The notes under the pieces were generated by a model. The model ran no database searches, had not been told where the DNA came from, and saw only the letters and a list, made by a program, of their open reading frames with translations. A stretch of DNA of 64,000 nt. It comes from Thermoanaerobaculia bacterium. Its GTDB lineage: Bacteria > Acidobacteriota > Thermoanaerobaculia > Multivoradales > Multivoraceae. The stretch lies in NCBI GenBank assembly GCA_022823665.1, contig JAJEHN010000012.1:142425-206424 (forward strand), read 5' to 3'. This document shows positions 48,339-56,906 of this stretch, one piece after another (position 1 is the first letter of the stretch; each line of letters starts with the position of its first letter). The position numbers were made by a program, and so were the translations under genes.

Positions 48339-49481
48339 GTGAAGGTCCCCGACAGTGCCTCCGGCCGCCGGTCGAACCCCCGGAAGACTCCCCCGGGCGC
48401 AGTGCGCGGCCGAGGCGCGGCCGCCAACCCCCGCAACCGCTTCGAACGGCTCGACATCGACTTCGAACCGGGCGAGAGCCTCGCCGAGCGCGGCGCCTCT
48501 CCCGTGACGGAGTTGTTTCGGGATCACTCGAAGACCGTCCTGTCTCGCAACGACTCCCCGGACATCGGCTTCGAATACAGCCTGAACCCCTACCGCGGCT
48601 GCGAGCACGGCTGCATCTACTGCTACGCCCGTCCCACCCACGAGTACCTCGGCTTCTCCGCCGGACTGGACTTCGAGAGCCGGATAGTCGTCAAGGACCG
48701 TGCGCCGGAGTTGCTGCGAAAGGCGCTCCTCAGCCCGCGCTGGAAACCCCAGGTCATCGTGCTCTCCGGCGTCACCGACCCGTACCAGCCGATCGAACGA
48801 AAGCTCCGGATCACGCGGCGCTGTCTGGAGGTCCTGGCCGAGTTCCGCAACCCGGTTGCGATCATCACGAAGAACCACCTGGTCACCCGCGACCTCGACC
48901 TGCTCGGGGAGCTCAACCGATTCCAGGCCTGCGGCGTCTACCTCTCGATCACCTCGGTCTCAGCCTCGCTGTCGGCGCGAATGGAGCCGCGGGCCTCGAC
49001 CCCGCGGCGGCGGTTCGAAGCGCTGCGTGAACTGAGCGCCGCCGGCATCCCGTGCGGGGTGATGGCCGCGCCGATCATCCCGGGCCTGAACGACGAGCAG
49101 ATCCCCGCGATTCTGGAAGCGGCAGCCGAAGCCGGGGCGAGCCGGGCGGGCTACATTCTGGTGCGCCTGCCCCACGGCCTTCGGGAGCTCTTCTCCGAAT
49201 GGCTGGCAACCCACTTCCCGGATCGCCGCGATCGGGTGCTGAACCGGCTGCGGGAAGCGCGCGACGGGAACCTGAACGATCCCCGCTTCCACCACCGCAT
49301 GAAAGGCGGCGGGGAGTACGCGGAACAGATCGGCAGGCTGTTCGAGACGGTGCGCCGCCGCGTCGGGCTCGCCGGCGGTCGAAACGGGCGCACCGGCAAA
49401 CCCTCGACGGCGGCGTTCCGGCGTCGCACGGACCAGCGGAGTCTCTTCGACGAAGCGGCCGAGCCGGAGACGCATCCCTGA
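48339..49481 (+). CDS. PA0069/SplB-like radical SAM protein
   Basis: 380 aa, GTG start. The 4Fe-4S cysteines are Cys88, Cys92 and Cys95 in NPYRGCEHGCIYCYARPTHE, followed by the spore-photoproduct-lyase-like FESRIVVK, VIVLSGVTDPYQPIERK and ITKNHLVTRD. Members are widespread but without a proven reaction; nucleic-acid repair or modification is often suggested. The first ~35 residues are basic and probably disordered. Confidence 0.88.
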   Translation: MKVPDSASGRRSNPRKTPPGAVRGRGAAANPRNRFERLDIDFEPGESLAERGASPVTELFRDHSKTVLSRNDSPDIGFEYSLNPYRGCEHGCIYCYARPTHEYLGFSAGLDFESRIVVKDRAPELLRKALLSPRWKPQVIVLSGVTDPYQPIERKLRITRRCLEVLAEFRNPVAIITKNHLVTRDLDLLGELNRFQACGVYLSITSVSASLSARMEPRASTPRRRFEALRELSAAGIPCGVMAAPIIPGLNDEQIPAILEAAAEAGASRAGYILVRLPHGLRELFSEWLATHFPDRRDRVLNRLREARDGNLNDPRFHHRMKGGGEYAEQIGRLFETVRRRVGLAGGRNGRTGKPSTAAFRRRTDQRSLFDEAAEPETHP

Positions 49482-49505
49482 AACGAAACCGGACCGCCCG
49501 GGGGC

Positions 49506-49543
49506 TTGGGCCGGCGACGACTCGCTGCTACAATCCGCGCTCC
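49506..49543 (+). promoter_or_regulatory. promoter of rpsD
   Basis: TTGGGC (49506), a 17-base spacer, TACAAT (49529, preceded by TGC as an extended -10), then CCGCGCTCC. The GC-rich discriminator is typical of growth-rate-controlled ribosomal promoters. The 5' UTR would be about 155 bases, long enough for autogenous control by S4; no specific fold was established. Confidence 0.6.
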
Positions 49544-49698
49544 GCTGCAGGCGCCAGCCAGCCCCGGCGAAGCAACCAGGGGCCACGACGCCGGTCAAAC
49601 CGACACATCGGGACAAGAGATCGGCCTGGTGCCCGCGCGCGGATCGAGCGGCGCAGAACCCCAGAAAACCCGGCACAGGACACTCGGAGATACAGAAG

Positions 49699-50292
49699 GT
49701 GAAGTTCAACGGGCCCAAGGTCAAGCTCTCGCGCAAGCTGGGCATTCCCCTGACCGCCAAGGCCGCGCGGTACATGGAAAAGAAGGGCCACCCTCCGGGG
49801 ATGCACGGCCTCAAGCGGCGGCGGCGCCAGAGCAACTACGGGCGGCAGTTGCTCGAGAAGCAGCGGCTGCGCTATCAGTACAACGTCAGTGAGCGCCAGC
49901 TCCGCAACTACTACAAGCGGGCGACACGGATGAAGGGCGTGACCGGCGACAATCTGGTCGGCCTGCTCGAGACCCGTCTCGACTCCGTCGTCCATCGGGC
50001 CTTCGCGCCCAGCGTGTTCGCCGCGCGCCAGTTCGTCGGCCATGGCCACATCCTGGTCAACGGCCGCCGGGTCAACATCCCGTCCTACGGCGTAAAGGAA
50101 GGCGACGTCGTCGAGGTGCGGGAGAAGAGCCGGAAGCTCCGCTGCTTCAACGAGCCGCGCGGCGTGACGGTCCCCACGTACGTGGAGACGGACGAAACCG
50201 GCTATCAGGCGACCCTGCGCAGCACGCCGGTTCGGGACGAAGTCCCGATCGTCTGCGAAGTGCCGCTGGTCATCGAGTTCTACTCCCGCTGA
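49699..50292 (+). CDS. rpsD: 30S ribosomal protein S4
   Basis: 197 aa, GTG start. The S4 core is clear: GHPPGMHGLKRRRRQSNYG, LEKQRLRYQYNVSERQLRNY, LLETRLDSVVHRAFAPS and the S4 RNA-binding domain ARQFVGHGHILVNGRRVNIP. The N-terminal zinc-binding cysteines of some S4 proteins are absent. S4 nucleates 30S assembly and can act as a translational repressor. The gene is alone between a radical SAM gene and a cupredoxin-like gene, not in an alpha operon with rpsM, rpsK and rpoA. Confidence 0.95.
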   Translation: MKFNGPKVKLSRKLGIPLTAKAARYMEKKGHPPGMHGLKRRRRQSNYGRQLLEKQRLRYQYNVSERQLRNYYKRATRMKGVTGDNLVGLLETRLDSVVHRAFAPSVFAARQFVGHGHILVNGRRVNIPSYGVKEGDVVEVREKSRKLRCFNEPRGVTVPTYVETDETGYQATLRSTPVRDEVPIVCEVPLVIEFYSR

Positions 50293-50312
50293 CGGCGAAG
50301 AGACGACGATCG

Positions 50313-51050
50313 ATGCTCCACCTGCGCGCCCGCCGCTCGGGCCCCGTCGTCGCCGCCTGGGCTCTGGCCGCCGTCGTCCTGGTCTCCGGCAGCGCTCCCG
50401 CGGCCGCAGCGGACTTCAGCATCAGCGGTACGGTCACCTACGAAGGTGAACCGCTCAGGCGCTACCCGTTGCGCATGGACGCCGACCCGAACTGCGCGGC
50501 GATGTACGACGGGAAGCGCGTCCTCTCGCGCGACAGCCTGGTCGCCGACGACGGCGCGGTCGAAAACGTCTTCGTCTACCTCCGGGAAGCGCCCGAGGGC
50601 GCAGCCGGCGACCAGCCGGAGGAGGCCGTCCGGCTGGAACAGCGCGGCTGCCTCTACACGCCCCGGATCATCGGCGTCCGCGTCCAGCAGGACATCGAGA
50701 TCGTCAACGACGACCCCACTCTCCACAACGTCCGCGCCCTGGCCAAGGCGAACCGGCCGTTCAACATCGGCCAGCCTTCGCGCGGCACGAGGACGAAGTC
50801 CTTCCGCGCGCCCGAGAAGCCGATTCAGGTGAAGTGCGACGTCCATCCCTGGATGTCCGCTTATGTCTTCGTCATGGAGCACTCCTTCCACTCCACGACC
50901 GGCAGCGACGGCAAGTACCGGATCGACGCGCTTCCCGCCGGTTCCTACGAACTCGTGTTCTGGCACGAGAAACTCGGCGAACAGATCGTTGAGGTCGAAG
51001 TCACGGCCGACGTCGAGGGTCTGAACCTCACCTTCGAAGGCAGCGAGTAG
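50313..51050 (+). CDS. exported cupredoxin-like protein with carboxypeptidase-regulatory-like domain
   Basis: 245 aa. A signal peptide ends in APAAAA. A beta-sandwich (FSISGTVTYEGEPLRRYPL) leads to a cupredoxin-like part with candidate copper ligands His (NDDPTLHNVRA), Cys and His (VKCDVHPWMSAYVFV) and Met. The final ~50 residues (GSDGKYRIDALPAGSYELVFWHEK) match carboxypeptidase-regulatory/Ig-like domains. Related genes are often labelled methylamine-utilisation proteins; electron transfer is plausible but unproven. Confidence 0.72.
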   Translation: MLHLRARRSGPVVAAWALAAVVLVSGSAPAAAADFSISGTVTYEGEPLRRYPLRMDADPNCAAMYDGKRVLSRDSLVADDGAVENVFVYLREAPEGAAGDQPEEAVRLEQRGCLYTPRIIGVRVQQDIEIVNDDPTLHNVRALAKANRPFNIGQPSRGTRTKSFRAPEKPIQVKCDVHPWMSAYVFVMEHSFHSTTGSDGKYRIDALPAGSYELVFWHEKLGEQIVEVEVTADVEGLNLTFEGSE

Positions 51051-51079
51051 GTGGCGAAGACCTTCCACTCCGTAGGTTG

Positions 51080-51484
51080 ATGCCCTACGGCGTCCGGAAG
51101 ATCGGAGGCGTCGGTCCCGCAGTAGCCGCCAAACTGGCGAAGGCCGGAATTCGGACCACGGATGGTCTCCTGGCCGCCTGCCGCGACCGTCGCGAGCGCC
51201 GGCTCCTGTCGGAACGAACCGGACTGCCGGAGCGCCAGATCCAGAGGTTCGTCAACCGGGCCGACCTGATGCGCATTCGGGGAGTCGGCGGCGACTTCGC
51301 GGAACTGCTCGTCGCCTCGGGCGTCCGCACGGTGCGTGACCTGAGCCGCCGACGGCCCCTGAATCTCGCGCTCAAGATGAGCGCCGTCAAGGCCCGGAAG
51401 AAGCTGAGCCGCCGTGCGCCGTCGGCGTCGATGGTCGAACGCTGGATCGCGACGGCGAAGGAGCTGAAGGAGGCGGCCGACTAG
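51080..51484 (+). CDS. DUF4332-like helix-hairpin-helix protein
   Basis: 134 aa from the ATG at 51080; an adjacent TTG at 51077 is equally open. Two helix-hairpin-helix-like units are visible (IGGVGPAVAAKLAKAGI and IRGVGGDFAELLVASGV), the layout of DUF4332 proteins. The basic C-terminal half (KMSAVKARKKLSRRAPS) could bind nucleic acid. Function unknown. It ends 13 bases before the oxidoreductase gene. Confidence 0.65.
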   Translation: MPYGVRKIGGVGPAVAAKLAKAGIRTTDGLLAACRDRRERRLLSERTGLPERQIQRFVNRADLMRIRGVGGDFAELLVASGVRTVRDLSRRRPLNLALKMSAVKARKKLSRRAPSASMVERWIATAKELKEAAD

Positions 51485-51497
51485 GGCCGCGCACGCG

Positions 51498-52745
51498 GTG
51501 CCTCCCCAGCGGCCTCTCGGCATCGGCTTCGTCGGCAGCGGCTTCATCGCCCGCTTCCACATCCGCTCCTGGACCGCGGTCCGGGGCGCCGACGTACGGG
51601 GCGTGTGGAGCCCGAACCGCGAGAGCGCCGAGTCCGCGGCGGCGCTCGCGACCGAGCTCGACGTCGGGGACGCCAGGGCCTACGGGTCGATCGCGGACAT
51701 GGTCGCGGATGAAGCCATCGACGCGATCTGGATCTGCGGCCGCAACGACCATCGGATCGCCAACATGGAGGAGATTGCCGGGACCCTTGCCAGCGGCAAC
51801 GGCCGCCTGGTCGGCATCGCCTGCGAGAAGCCGCTCGCCCGCAACGCGGGCGAAGCGCTTCGGATGGTCGAACTCGTGCGCGAGATCGGCGTCCTGGACG
51901 GCTACCTCGAGAACCAGGTGTTCAGCCCCTCCGTGGTTCGCGGCCGCGAACTGGCATGGGAGCGCGGCGCCCGGGCAGCCGGCCGCCCGTACCTGGCCCG
52001 CGCCGCCGAGGAACACTCCGGCCCGCACAACGCCTGGTTCTGGCAGGGCGAACTCCAGGGCGGCGGGGTGCTGAACGACATGATGTGCCACTCGGTCGAG
52101 GCGGCGCGCTTCCTGCTGACCGAACCCGGCAAGCCGCGAAACAGCCTGACCCCGAAGCGCGTCCACGCCCAGATTCACTGCCTCAAGTGGCAGCGTCCGG
52201 AGTACGCCCGCAAGCTGCGCGACCAGTTCGGAGACGCCGTCGACTACGCGCGGCGGCCGGCCGAGGACTTTGCCCGGGCGATGGTCGAGTACGAAGACGA
52301 GAACGGGACGCCCCTCGTCGTCGAGGCGACGACCTCGTGGAGCTACGTGGGGGCCGGTCTGCGCCTGTCCATGGAGCTGCTCGGACCGGAGTACTCCATG
52401 CGGGCGAACAGCCTCGACACGGAGCTCGAGCTCTTCTTCAGCCGTGACCTCGAGCAGCGGAGCGGCGAGGACCTGGTCGAGAAGCAGAACGCCGAGATGG
52501 GCCTCATGCCGGTGCTCCCGAACGAACCGGCCGCCTACGGCTACGACGCCGAGAACCGGCACATGGTGGAGAGCTTCCGGCGCGGCGAACGGCCGCGGGA
52601 GACCTTCGAGGACGGCCTGGAAGTCACCCGCCTGCTGATGGCCGCCTACATGAGCGCCGAACTCGGCCGGGCCGTCGACTATCCGCCCGAAGGCCTCGAC
52701 GAGTTCGTCCCCGCGGTCGCCCGCGGCGAGTGGAACCCCGCCTGA
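51498..52745 (+). CDS. Gfo/Idh/MocA-family oxidoreductase
   Basis: 415 aa, GTG start. The N-terminal Rossmann motif is IGFVGSGFIARFHIRSW and the conserved dihydrodiol/sugar-dehydrogenase catalytic segment is GIACEKPLARNAGEA. A C-terminal alpha/beta domain includes NDMMCHSVEAARFLL, whose His is expected to act in catalysis. No signal peptide, so a cytoplasmic NAD(P)-dependent sugar or polyol dehydrogenase is likely; the substrate cannot be named. Confidence 0.88.
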   Translation: MPPQRPLGIGFVGSGFIARFHIRSWTAVRGADVRGVWSPNRESAESAAALATELDVGDARAYGSIADMVADEAIDAIWICGRNDHRIANMEEIAGTLASGNGRLVGIACEKPLARNAGEALRMVELVREIGVLDGYLENQVFSPSVVRGRELAWERGARAAGRPYLARAAEEHSGPHNAWFWQGELQGGGVLNDMMCHSVEAARFLLTEPGKPRNSLTPKRVHAQIHCLKWQRPEYARKLRDQFGDAVDYARRPAEDFARAMVEYEDENGTPLVVEATTSWSYVGAGLRLSMELLGPEYSMRANSLDTELELFFSRDLEQRSGEDLVEKQNAEMGLMPVLPNEPAAYGYDAENRHMVESFRRGERPRETFEDGLEVTRLLMAAYMSAELGRAVDYPPEGLDEFVPAVARGEWNPA

Positions 52746-52755
52746 GGGCTGAGTC

Positions 52756-53964
52756 CTACTCGTCCACTTCGTAGTAGTCGACGAAACCGATCATCATCTC
52801 GTCCGTCGTCTCGCGTCCCCAGGAGACATCCCGGCCCGGATCGGGGTTCAGCGGATTGCCGCCGCTGTTGTCGTAGGTCGCCGTGCAGCGAAGCCGCGTC
52901 CCGGCGGGAAGCGGCCTGGGCTCGGCGAACCGGTAGGTCGTCTGCCAGTTGAAGTCGTAGCCGGTGACGAGGAGCAGAATCTCGGAGCGTCCGTCCGGAT
53001 ACTCCGCCCGGAACTCGAACGTGTCGCCGCGCAGGTGCATGTGCGGCCTGAGCGACAGCAGGCGGGTGGCGCGCGGGAAGGTCAGGTCGGCCTCGAACCG
53101 GACGTCCCGCTCGCCCGCCGGAATCCACAGGAAGGGCGTCGAGCAGAGCGCCGTGCGGGACTCGTGGCGGGGCGGCTCCGCCGCCAGGATCAGGCCGATC
53201 CGGCTGCGGTCCGTTTCGTCCTTTCCGGTCGGCGTGTAGTGCATCTGGAAGTCGAGCACGGCGCCGGCGGGGAGCCGGCGGCCGACGCCCGGCGGCATGA
53301 CGAGGGGCCCGGTTCCCGGCGCGTAGCCGCCGAGGTCGCCCGCCGTACGCGGGTCGCCGCCGGGGCTTGCCCGGACCGCGCCCGCACCGGAGAACGCCTG
53401 CACGATGATGTGATGGACCACGGCGGAGTTGCCGGGCCGTGTCTCTGCCGCCTGGATCCACACGTCCTCGGCCAGACCCGTCTCCACCCGGTAGCCGTGG
53501 TACGGAACATCCCCGGCCGCGGGTACGGTCACCTCTTCCGGCAACTCGAAAACGAGATCGGGAACGCGGATGCTCCAGTCGATTCCCCCGGAAGACGCGG
53601 GCCGTTCAACCGACACCGCCTCCCGCGGCGCCGACCCGGGCAGGCTGCCGCCATCGATCCAGGCGAGCAGCTTCGCCTTCTCCGACGCCGGCAGACGGCG
53701 GTCGTTCGAGAACGCGCCGTAGCGCGGATCCGCGTGCCATGGAGGCATCGCTCCGGAGGCGACCGCCCGGCGAATCGAGGACGACCAGGCGCGCGCCTGC
53801 TCGAACGTCCGCAGCGCGAACGGCGCCGGGCCGCCCTCCGTGTGACAACCGCCGCAACGGCTGCGGAACACCTCCGCTACCGCGTCGAAATCGACCGCGG
53901 CCGCCGGCTGGGTAAGCGCCGTCAGGCCGAACCAGAGCGCGGCCGAACCGGGCCCGGCGTTCAG
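52756..53964 (-). CDS. cytochrome c / copper type II (PHM-like) monooxygenase domain protein
   Basis: 402 aa if translation starts at the CTG at 53964. The first ATG/GTG/TTG in frame (GTG 53871) would remove the signal peptide and begin four codons before the haem motif. With CTG, residues 1-23 form a signal-like segment (SAALWFGLTALTQPAAA), needed for c-type haem attachment at CGGCH. The C-terminal region has PHM-type copper ligands: VVHHIIV, QMHYTPTG and RPHMHLRG. Such proteins hydroxylate or bind copper in the periplasm. CTGA couples it to the upstream PQQ gene. Confidence 0.75.
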   Translation of the reverse strand: MNAGPGSAALWFGLTALTQPAAAVDFDAVAEVFRSRCGGCHTEGGPAPFALRTFEQARAWSSSIRRAVASGAMPPWHADPRYGAFSNDRRLPASEKAKLLAWIDGGSLPGSAPREAVSVERPASSGGIDWSIRVPDLVFELPEEVTVPAAGDVPYHGYRVETGLAEDVWIQAAETRPGNSAVVHHIIVQAFSGAGAVRASPGGDPRTAGDLGGYAPGTGPLVMPPGVGRRLPAGAVLDFQMHYTPTGKDETDRSRIGLILAAEPPRHESRTALCSTPFLWIPAGERDVRFEADLTFPRATRLLSLRPHMHLRGDTFEFRAEYPDGRSEILLLVTGYDFNWQTTYRFAEPRPLPAGTRLRCTATYDNSGGNPLNPDPGRDVSWGRETTDEMMIGFVDYYEVDE

Positions 53965-55331
53965 GGGCCGCTCGCGGCGCCCGCCTGATTCGTGATCCGG
54001 TACAGCTTGCTCCGGGTGCGGATGTAGAGGCTGCCGTCGGCGATCGCCGGCGTCGACATGCTCATCTCGTCGAGCGAGTTCTTGCCGACGACCTGGAACT
54101 CGTCGCCGGCCTCGATCACGAACGTGTCGCCGTCCTCGCTCAGCACGAAGACCTTGCCGTTGTAGGCCCAGGGAGAGGCCGTGAAGGCGCCCGAACCGCG
54201 TTCGATCCGCTGCTTGCCGTAGACCTCCGCGCCGGTCTTCGGATCGTGCGCGGTGAAGAAGCCCCGATCGAGCAGGGTGTAGAAGCGGTCACGGTAGATC
54301 AGCGGCGTCGGGTTGTAGGCGCCGGCCTGGGGCTGGTACCAGACCACCCAGCGATTGCTCTGCTGGTCCTTCTCCAGCGTGATGTCGCCTTCGGCGCCCG
54401 GCTTGATCGCGTAGACCGGGCGAACCTGGTCGCCGATGTAACCCGACGACACGTAGAGCAGGCCGTACTTCGAGAACGGCTGCGGAATCGCGATGGACGA
54501 CATGCCGCCGAAGTGCCACAGGAGGTTCCCCTCCTCGTCGTACGAGCGCACCTGGTCGGTGCCCGGCGTGATCACCTCCGTGCGCAGTTCGTTCTCCCAC
54601 ACGAAGGGAGTCGCCCAGTTGCTGCCCTCCTCGCGGGCGTCCCGCCAAAGCTCCTCGCCGGTCGCGGCGTCGAGGGCCATCAGGAAGGACTGGTCCTCGT
54701 TGTCGTTCACGACGTAGAGCTGTCCGTTGTGTACGACCGGCGATGCCGCCGTCCCCCAACCGAAGCGCGTCCGGACCACCTCGAAGCGCCGCTCCCAGAC
54801 CGGCTCGCCGTCCAGCGTGAAGGCGAAGACGCCGACGTTGCCGAAGTACGCGTAGATCCGCTCGCCATCGGTGACCGGGGTCTCCGATGCGTACGTGTTC
54901 TTCAGGTGTCGCGGAAAGTCCGGCGCCCCGACCAGCACCTCGCGCTCCCAGCACTTCTCGCCGGTCTCCACCTCGAAGCAGAAGACCGACCAGTGATGCT
55001 CGTCGACGGACGGCTGCATGCGGTTGCCGCCCAGGTAGAGGCCCTTCTTCGGCTCCTCCACCTCGCCCTCGCTCCACACCGAAGTCACGAAGACCCGGTC
55101 GCCCTGCACGATCGGCGACGACCACCCGAGCCCTGGAACCTCGGTGGCCCAGGCCACGTTCTCCGTCGTGCTCCAGGTCTCCGGCAGGCGGGGATCGTCG
55201 TCGGCGACGCTCATCGCGTCCGGCCCGCGGAAGGCCGGCCAGTTCTCGGAGGCAGGGGGCGCGGCCAGGGAAGCGCCGGCGAAGAGGAGAGCGGCGGCCG
55301 TAGCCGCGAGCACGAGTCGAGGTGTGCGCAT
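53961..55331 (-). CDS. exported PQQ-like (BamB-type) beta-propeller protein
   Basis: 456 aa. The signal peptide is LVLAATAAALLFAGASLAAP. Repeated propeller strands include WPAFRGPDAMSV, LMALDAATGEELWRDA, YDEEGNLLWHFGG and FTAHDPKTGAEVYGK, matching PQQ-like quinoprotein/BamB repeats. No obvious PQQ ligand set was identified. A GGAG lies before the ATG. The following cytochrome/PHM gene starts within its stop, so a joint periplasmic redox function is plausible. Confidence 0.82.
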   Translation of the reverse strand: MRTPRLVLAATAAALLFAGASLAAPPASENWPAFRGPDAMSVADDDPRLPETWSTTENVAWATEVPGLGWSSPIVQGDRVFVTSVWSEGEVEEPKKGLYLGGNRMQPSVDEHHWSVFCFEVETGEKCWEREVLVGAPDFPRHLKNTYASETPVTDGERIYAYFGNVGVFAFTLDGEPVWERRFEVVRTRFGWGTAASPVVHNGQLYVVNDNEDQSFLMALDAATGEELWRDAREEGSNWATPFVWENELRTEVITPGTDQVRSYDEEGNLLWHFGGMSSIAIPQPFSKYGLLYVSSGYIGDQVRPVYAIKPGAEGDITLEKDQQSNRWVVWYQPQAGAYNPTPLIYRDRFYTLLDRGFFTAHDPKTGAEVYGKQRIERGSGAFTASPWAYNGKVFVLSEDGDTFVIEAGDEFQVVGKNSLDEMSMSTPAIADGSLYIRTRSKLYRITNQAGAASGP

Positions 55332-55385
55332 GGGAGTCTCCAGGCGGAGGTGGCTATGGCGAAACGGTGCGTTCGAGAGCGCGCG

Positions 55386-55883
55386 TCAGCTTAGCACCGG
55401 CGTCCGCCGCTCCAGGTCGAGCAGAGCCTGCTTCGTCGGCAGGCCGCCTCCGAAGCCGGTCAACCGCCCGTCGCTTCCGATCACCCGGTGGCAGGGCACG
55501 ACCACCGGCAGCGGGTTGCGGCCGTTGGCGGCACCCACCGCGCGGGACGCCGTCGGCTTGCCGATCCTGGTCGCGAGTTCGCCGTAGGAGATCGTCTCAC
55601 CGAACGGGATGCGCCGCAGCTCCGCCCACACCCGGCGCTGGAACTCCGTGCCCCGAGCCGCGAGCGGCAGGTCGAACTCCCGCCTGTCGCCGGCAAAGTA
55701 CTCCTCCAGTTGCAGCTTCGCCTCCGCCAACGCCGCGGGCAGCGCGCCGTTCGAGCGTTCCCAAGCCGGGTCCGGCGGCTCGGCCGCCCGGTTCGGCAGG
55801 TCGATGCGGTCGATCGAGTCCTTTCCGCCGATCAGACGGAGTGTGCCGATTGGAGTGTCAAGGTCGTGGTAGGTGGCGGTCAT
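55386..55883 (-). CDS. ogt: methylated-DNA-[protein]-cysteine S-methyltransferase
   Basis: 165 aa from the ATG at 55883 (CGGAGA upstream); an open frame to 55958 is less likely. The acceptor cysteine lies in VVVPCHRVIGSDGRL, and the helix-turn-helix region GETISYGELATRIGKP and GAANGRNPLPV complete the family signature. It repairs O6-methylguanine and O4-methylthymine by suicidal methyl transfer. It lies 50 bases downstream of alkA on the same strand, giving a two-gene alkylation-repair unit. Confidence 0.93.
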   Translation of the reverse strand: MTATYHDLDTPIGTLRLIGGKDSIDRIDLPNRAAEPPDPAWERSNGALPAALAEAKLQLEEYFAGDRREFDLPLAARGTEFQRRVWAELRRIPFGETISYGELATRIGKPTASRAVGAANGRNPLPVVVPCHRVIGSDGRLTGFGGGLPTKQALLDLERRTPVLS

Positions 55884-55933
55884 CTGCGGGGGTCTCCGTT
55901 CGAGTTCGGGGCCGTCTACGTTGAGACACGAAT

Positions 55934-56863
55934 CTACCCTCCGCTGCCGCCGCGCCACAACAGGATCGCCGCATACGCGCGAAACGGACGCCAGGCCTCC
56001 GCCATCGCCTCCAGTTCGGCCGCGCCGGGCGGCTCCTCCCTGTCGATCGCCTTGCGCAGTCCGAGATCGCTCGCGGGGAAGGCATCGCGGTCGCCGAGGG
56101 CGCGCATCGCGACGTACTCGGCGGTCCAGGGTCCGATGCCCTTGACCGCGAGCAATTGCCGCCTGACCTCCCGTGGACCGGCGTCGAAGCGCAGTTCGCC
56201 GCTGGCGACCAGGGACGCCAGGTCCCCGAGCGCCCGCGCCCGGGACGCGGGCAGGCCGATCGCGCGCAGGTCGAACGATGCGACCCGACCCGGGTTCGGG
56301 AACGTCCGCTCCAGCCCGTCCACCCGCAACACGGCCGGGAGTTCCGCACCCAGCGCCGCGACCAGGCGGCCGGCCAGCGTGCGGGCGCCGGCCACGGAGA
56401 TCTGCTGGCCCAGCACCGCCCGCACCGCGGTCTCGAAGCCGCTCCAGGCGCCTGGAATCCGTACGCCGGCGGCGGTCCGGCCGTCTGTCGCCAGCTCCGG
56501 TACACCGCCGAGGCTCGAAGCGATGGCATCCGGGTTGGCGTCCAGGTCGAACAGCCGGCGGACCCGGCGGGAGATCGCCCTCCTGTCCGCCCGGCCCATC
56601 GTCAGGCCATCGGCGGCATGCGCCCGGCCCCTGACGCGACCCTCCGCGCCGAAGGCGACCTGCAGGACCGCATGGCGGGAGGCGACGCCGTCGCCCGCCT
56701 CGACCGGCACCGCCGGCAAGTCGATCGTCCGCCGATACAGCAGGCGCTCCGGATCGACCGCCTCGACCCCCGGCAGGGCGCGAACGGCGAAGAACTCGAG
56801 CAGCCGTTGGACATCACACGGACACCGGCAGGACTCCTCGAACGACAGGACGGGATCCGGCAC
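55934..56863 (-). CDS. alkA: DNA-3-methyladenine glycosylase II
   Basis: 309 aa from the GTG at 56863; the frame opens at ATG 56908, but that codon overlaps the divergent gene's start. The AlkA N-terminal domain (LLEFFAVRALPGVEAV) is followed by the HhH-GPD domain: VLGQQISVAGARTL, the hairpin VKGIGPWTAEYVAMRAL and catalytic Asp in FPASDLGLRKA. It excises alkylated purines, starting base-excision repair. Co-directional with ogt downstream; no Ada-type regulator is visible. Confidence 0.9.
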   Translation of the reverse strand: MPDPVLSFEESCRCPCDVQRLLEFFAVRALPGVEAVDPERLLYRRTIDLPAVPVEAGDGVASRHAVLQVAFGAEGRVRGRAHAADGLTMGRADRRAISRRVRRLFDLDANPDAIASSLGGVPELATDGRTAAGVRIPGAWSGFETAVRAVLGQQISVAGARTLAGRLVAALGAELPAVLRVDGLERTFPNPGRVASFDLRAIGLPASRARALGDLASLVASGELRFDAGPREVRRQLLAVKGIGPWTAEYVAMRALGDRDAFPASDLGLRKAIDREEPPGAAELEAMAEAWRPFRAYAAILLWRGGSGG

Positions 56864-56906
56864 CCGTGGAGCATAGAGTTGCCGCCCACCAACGAGGAAG
56901 GAACCC

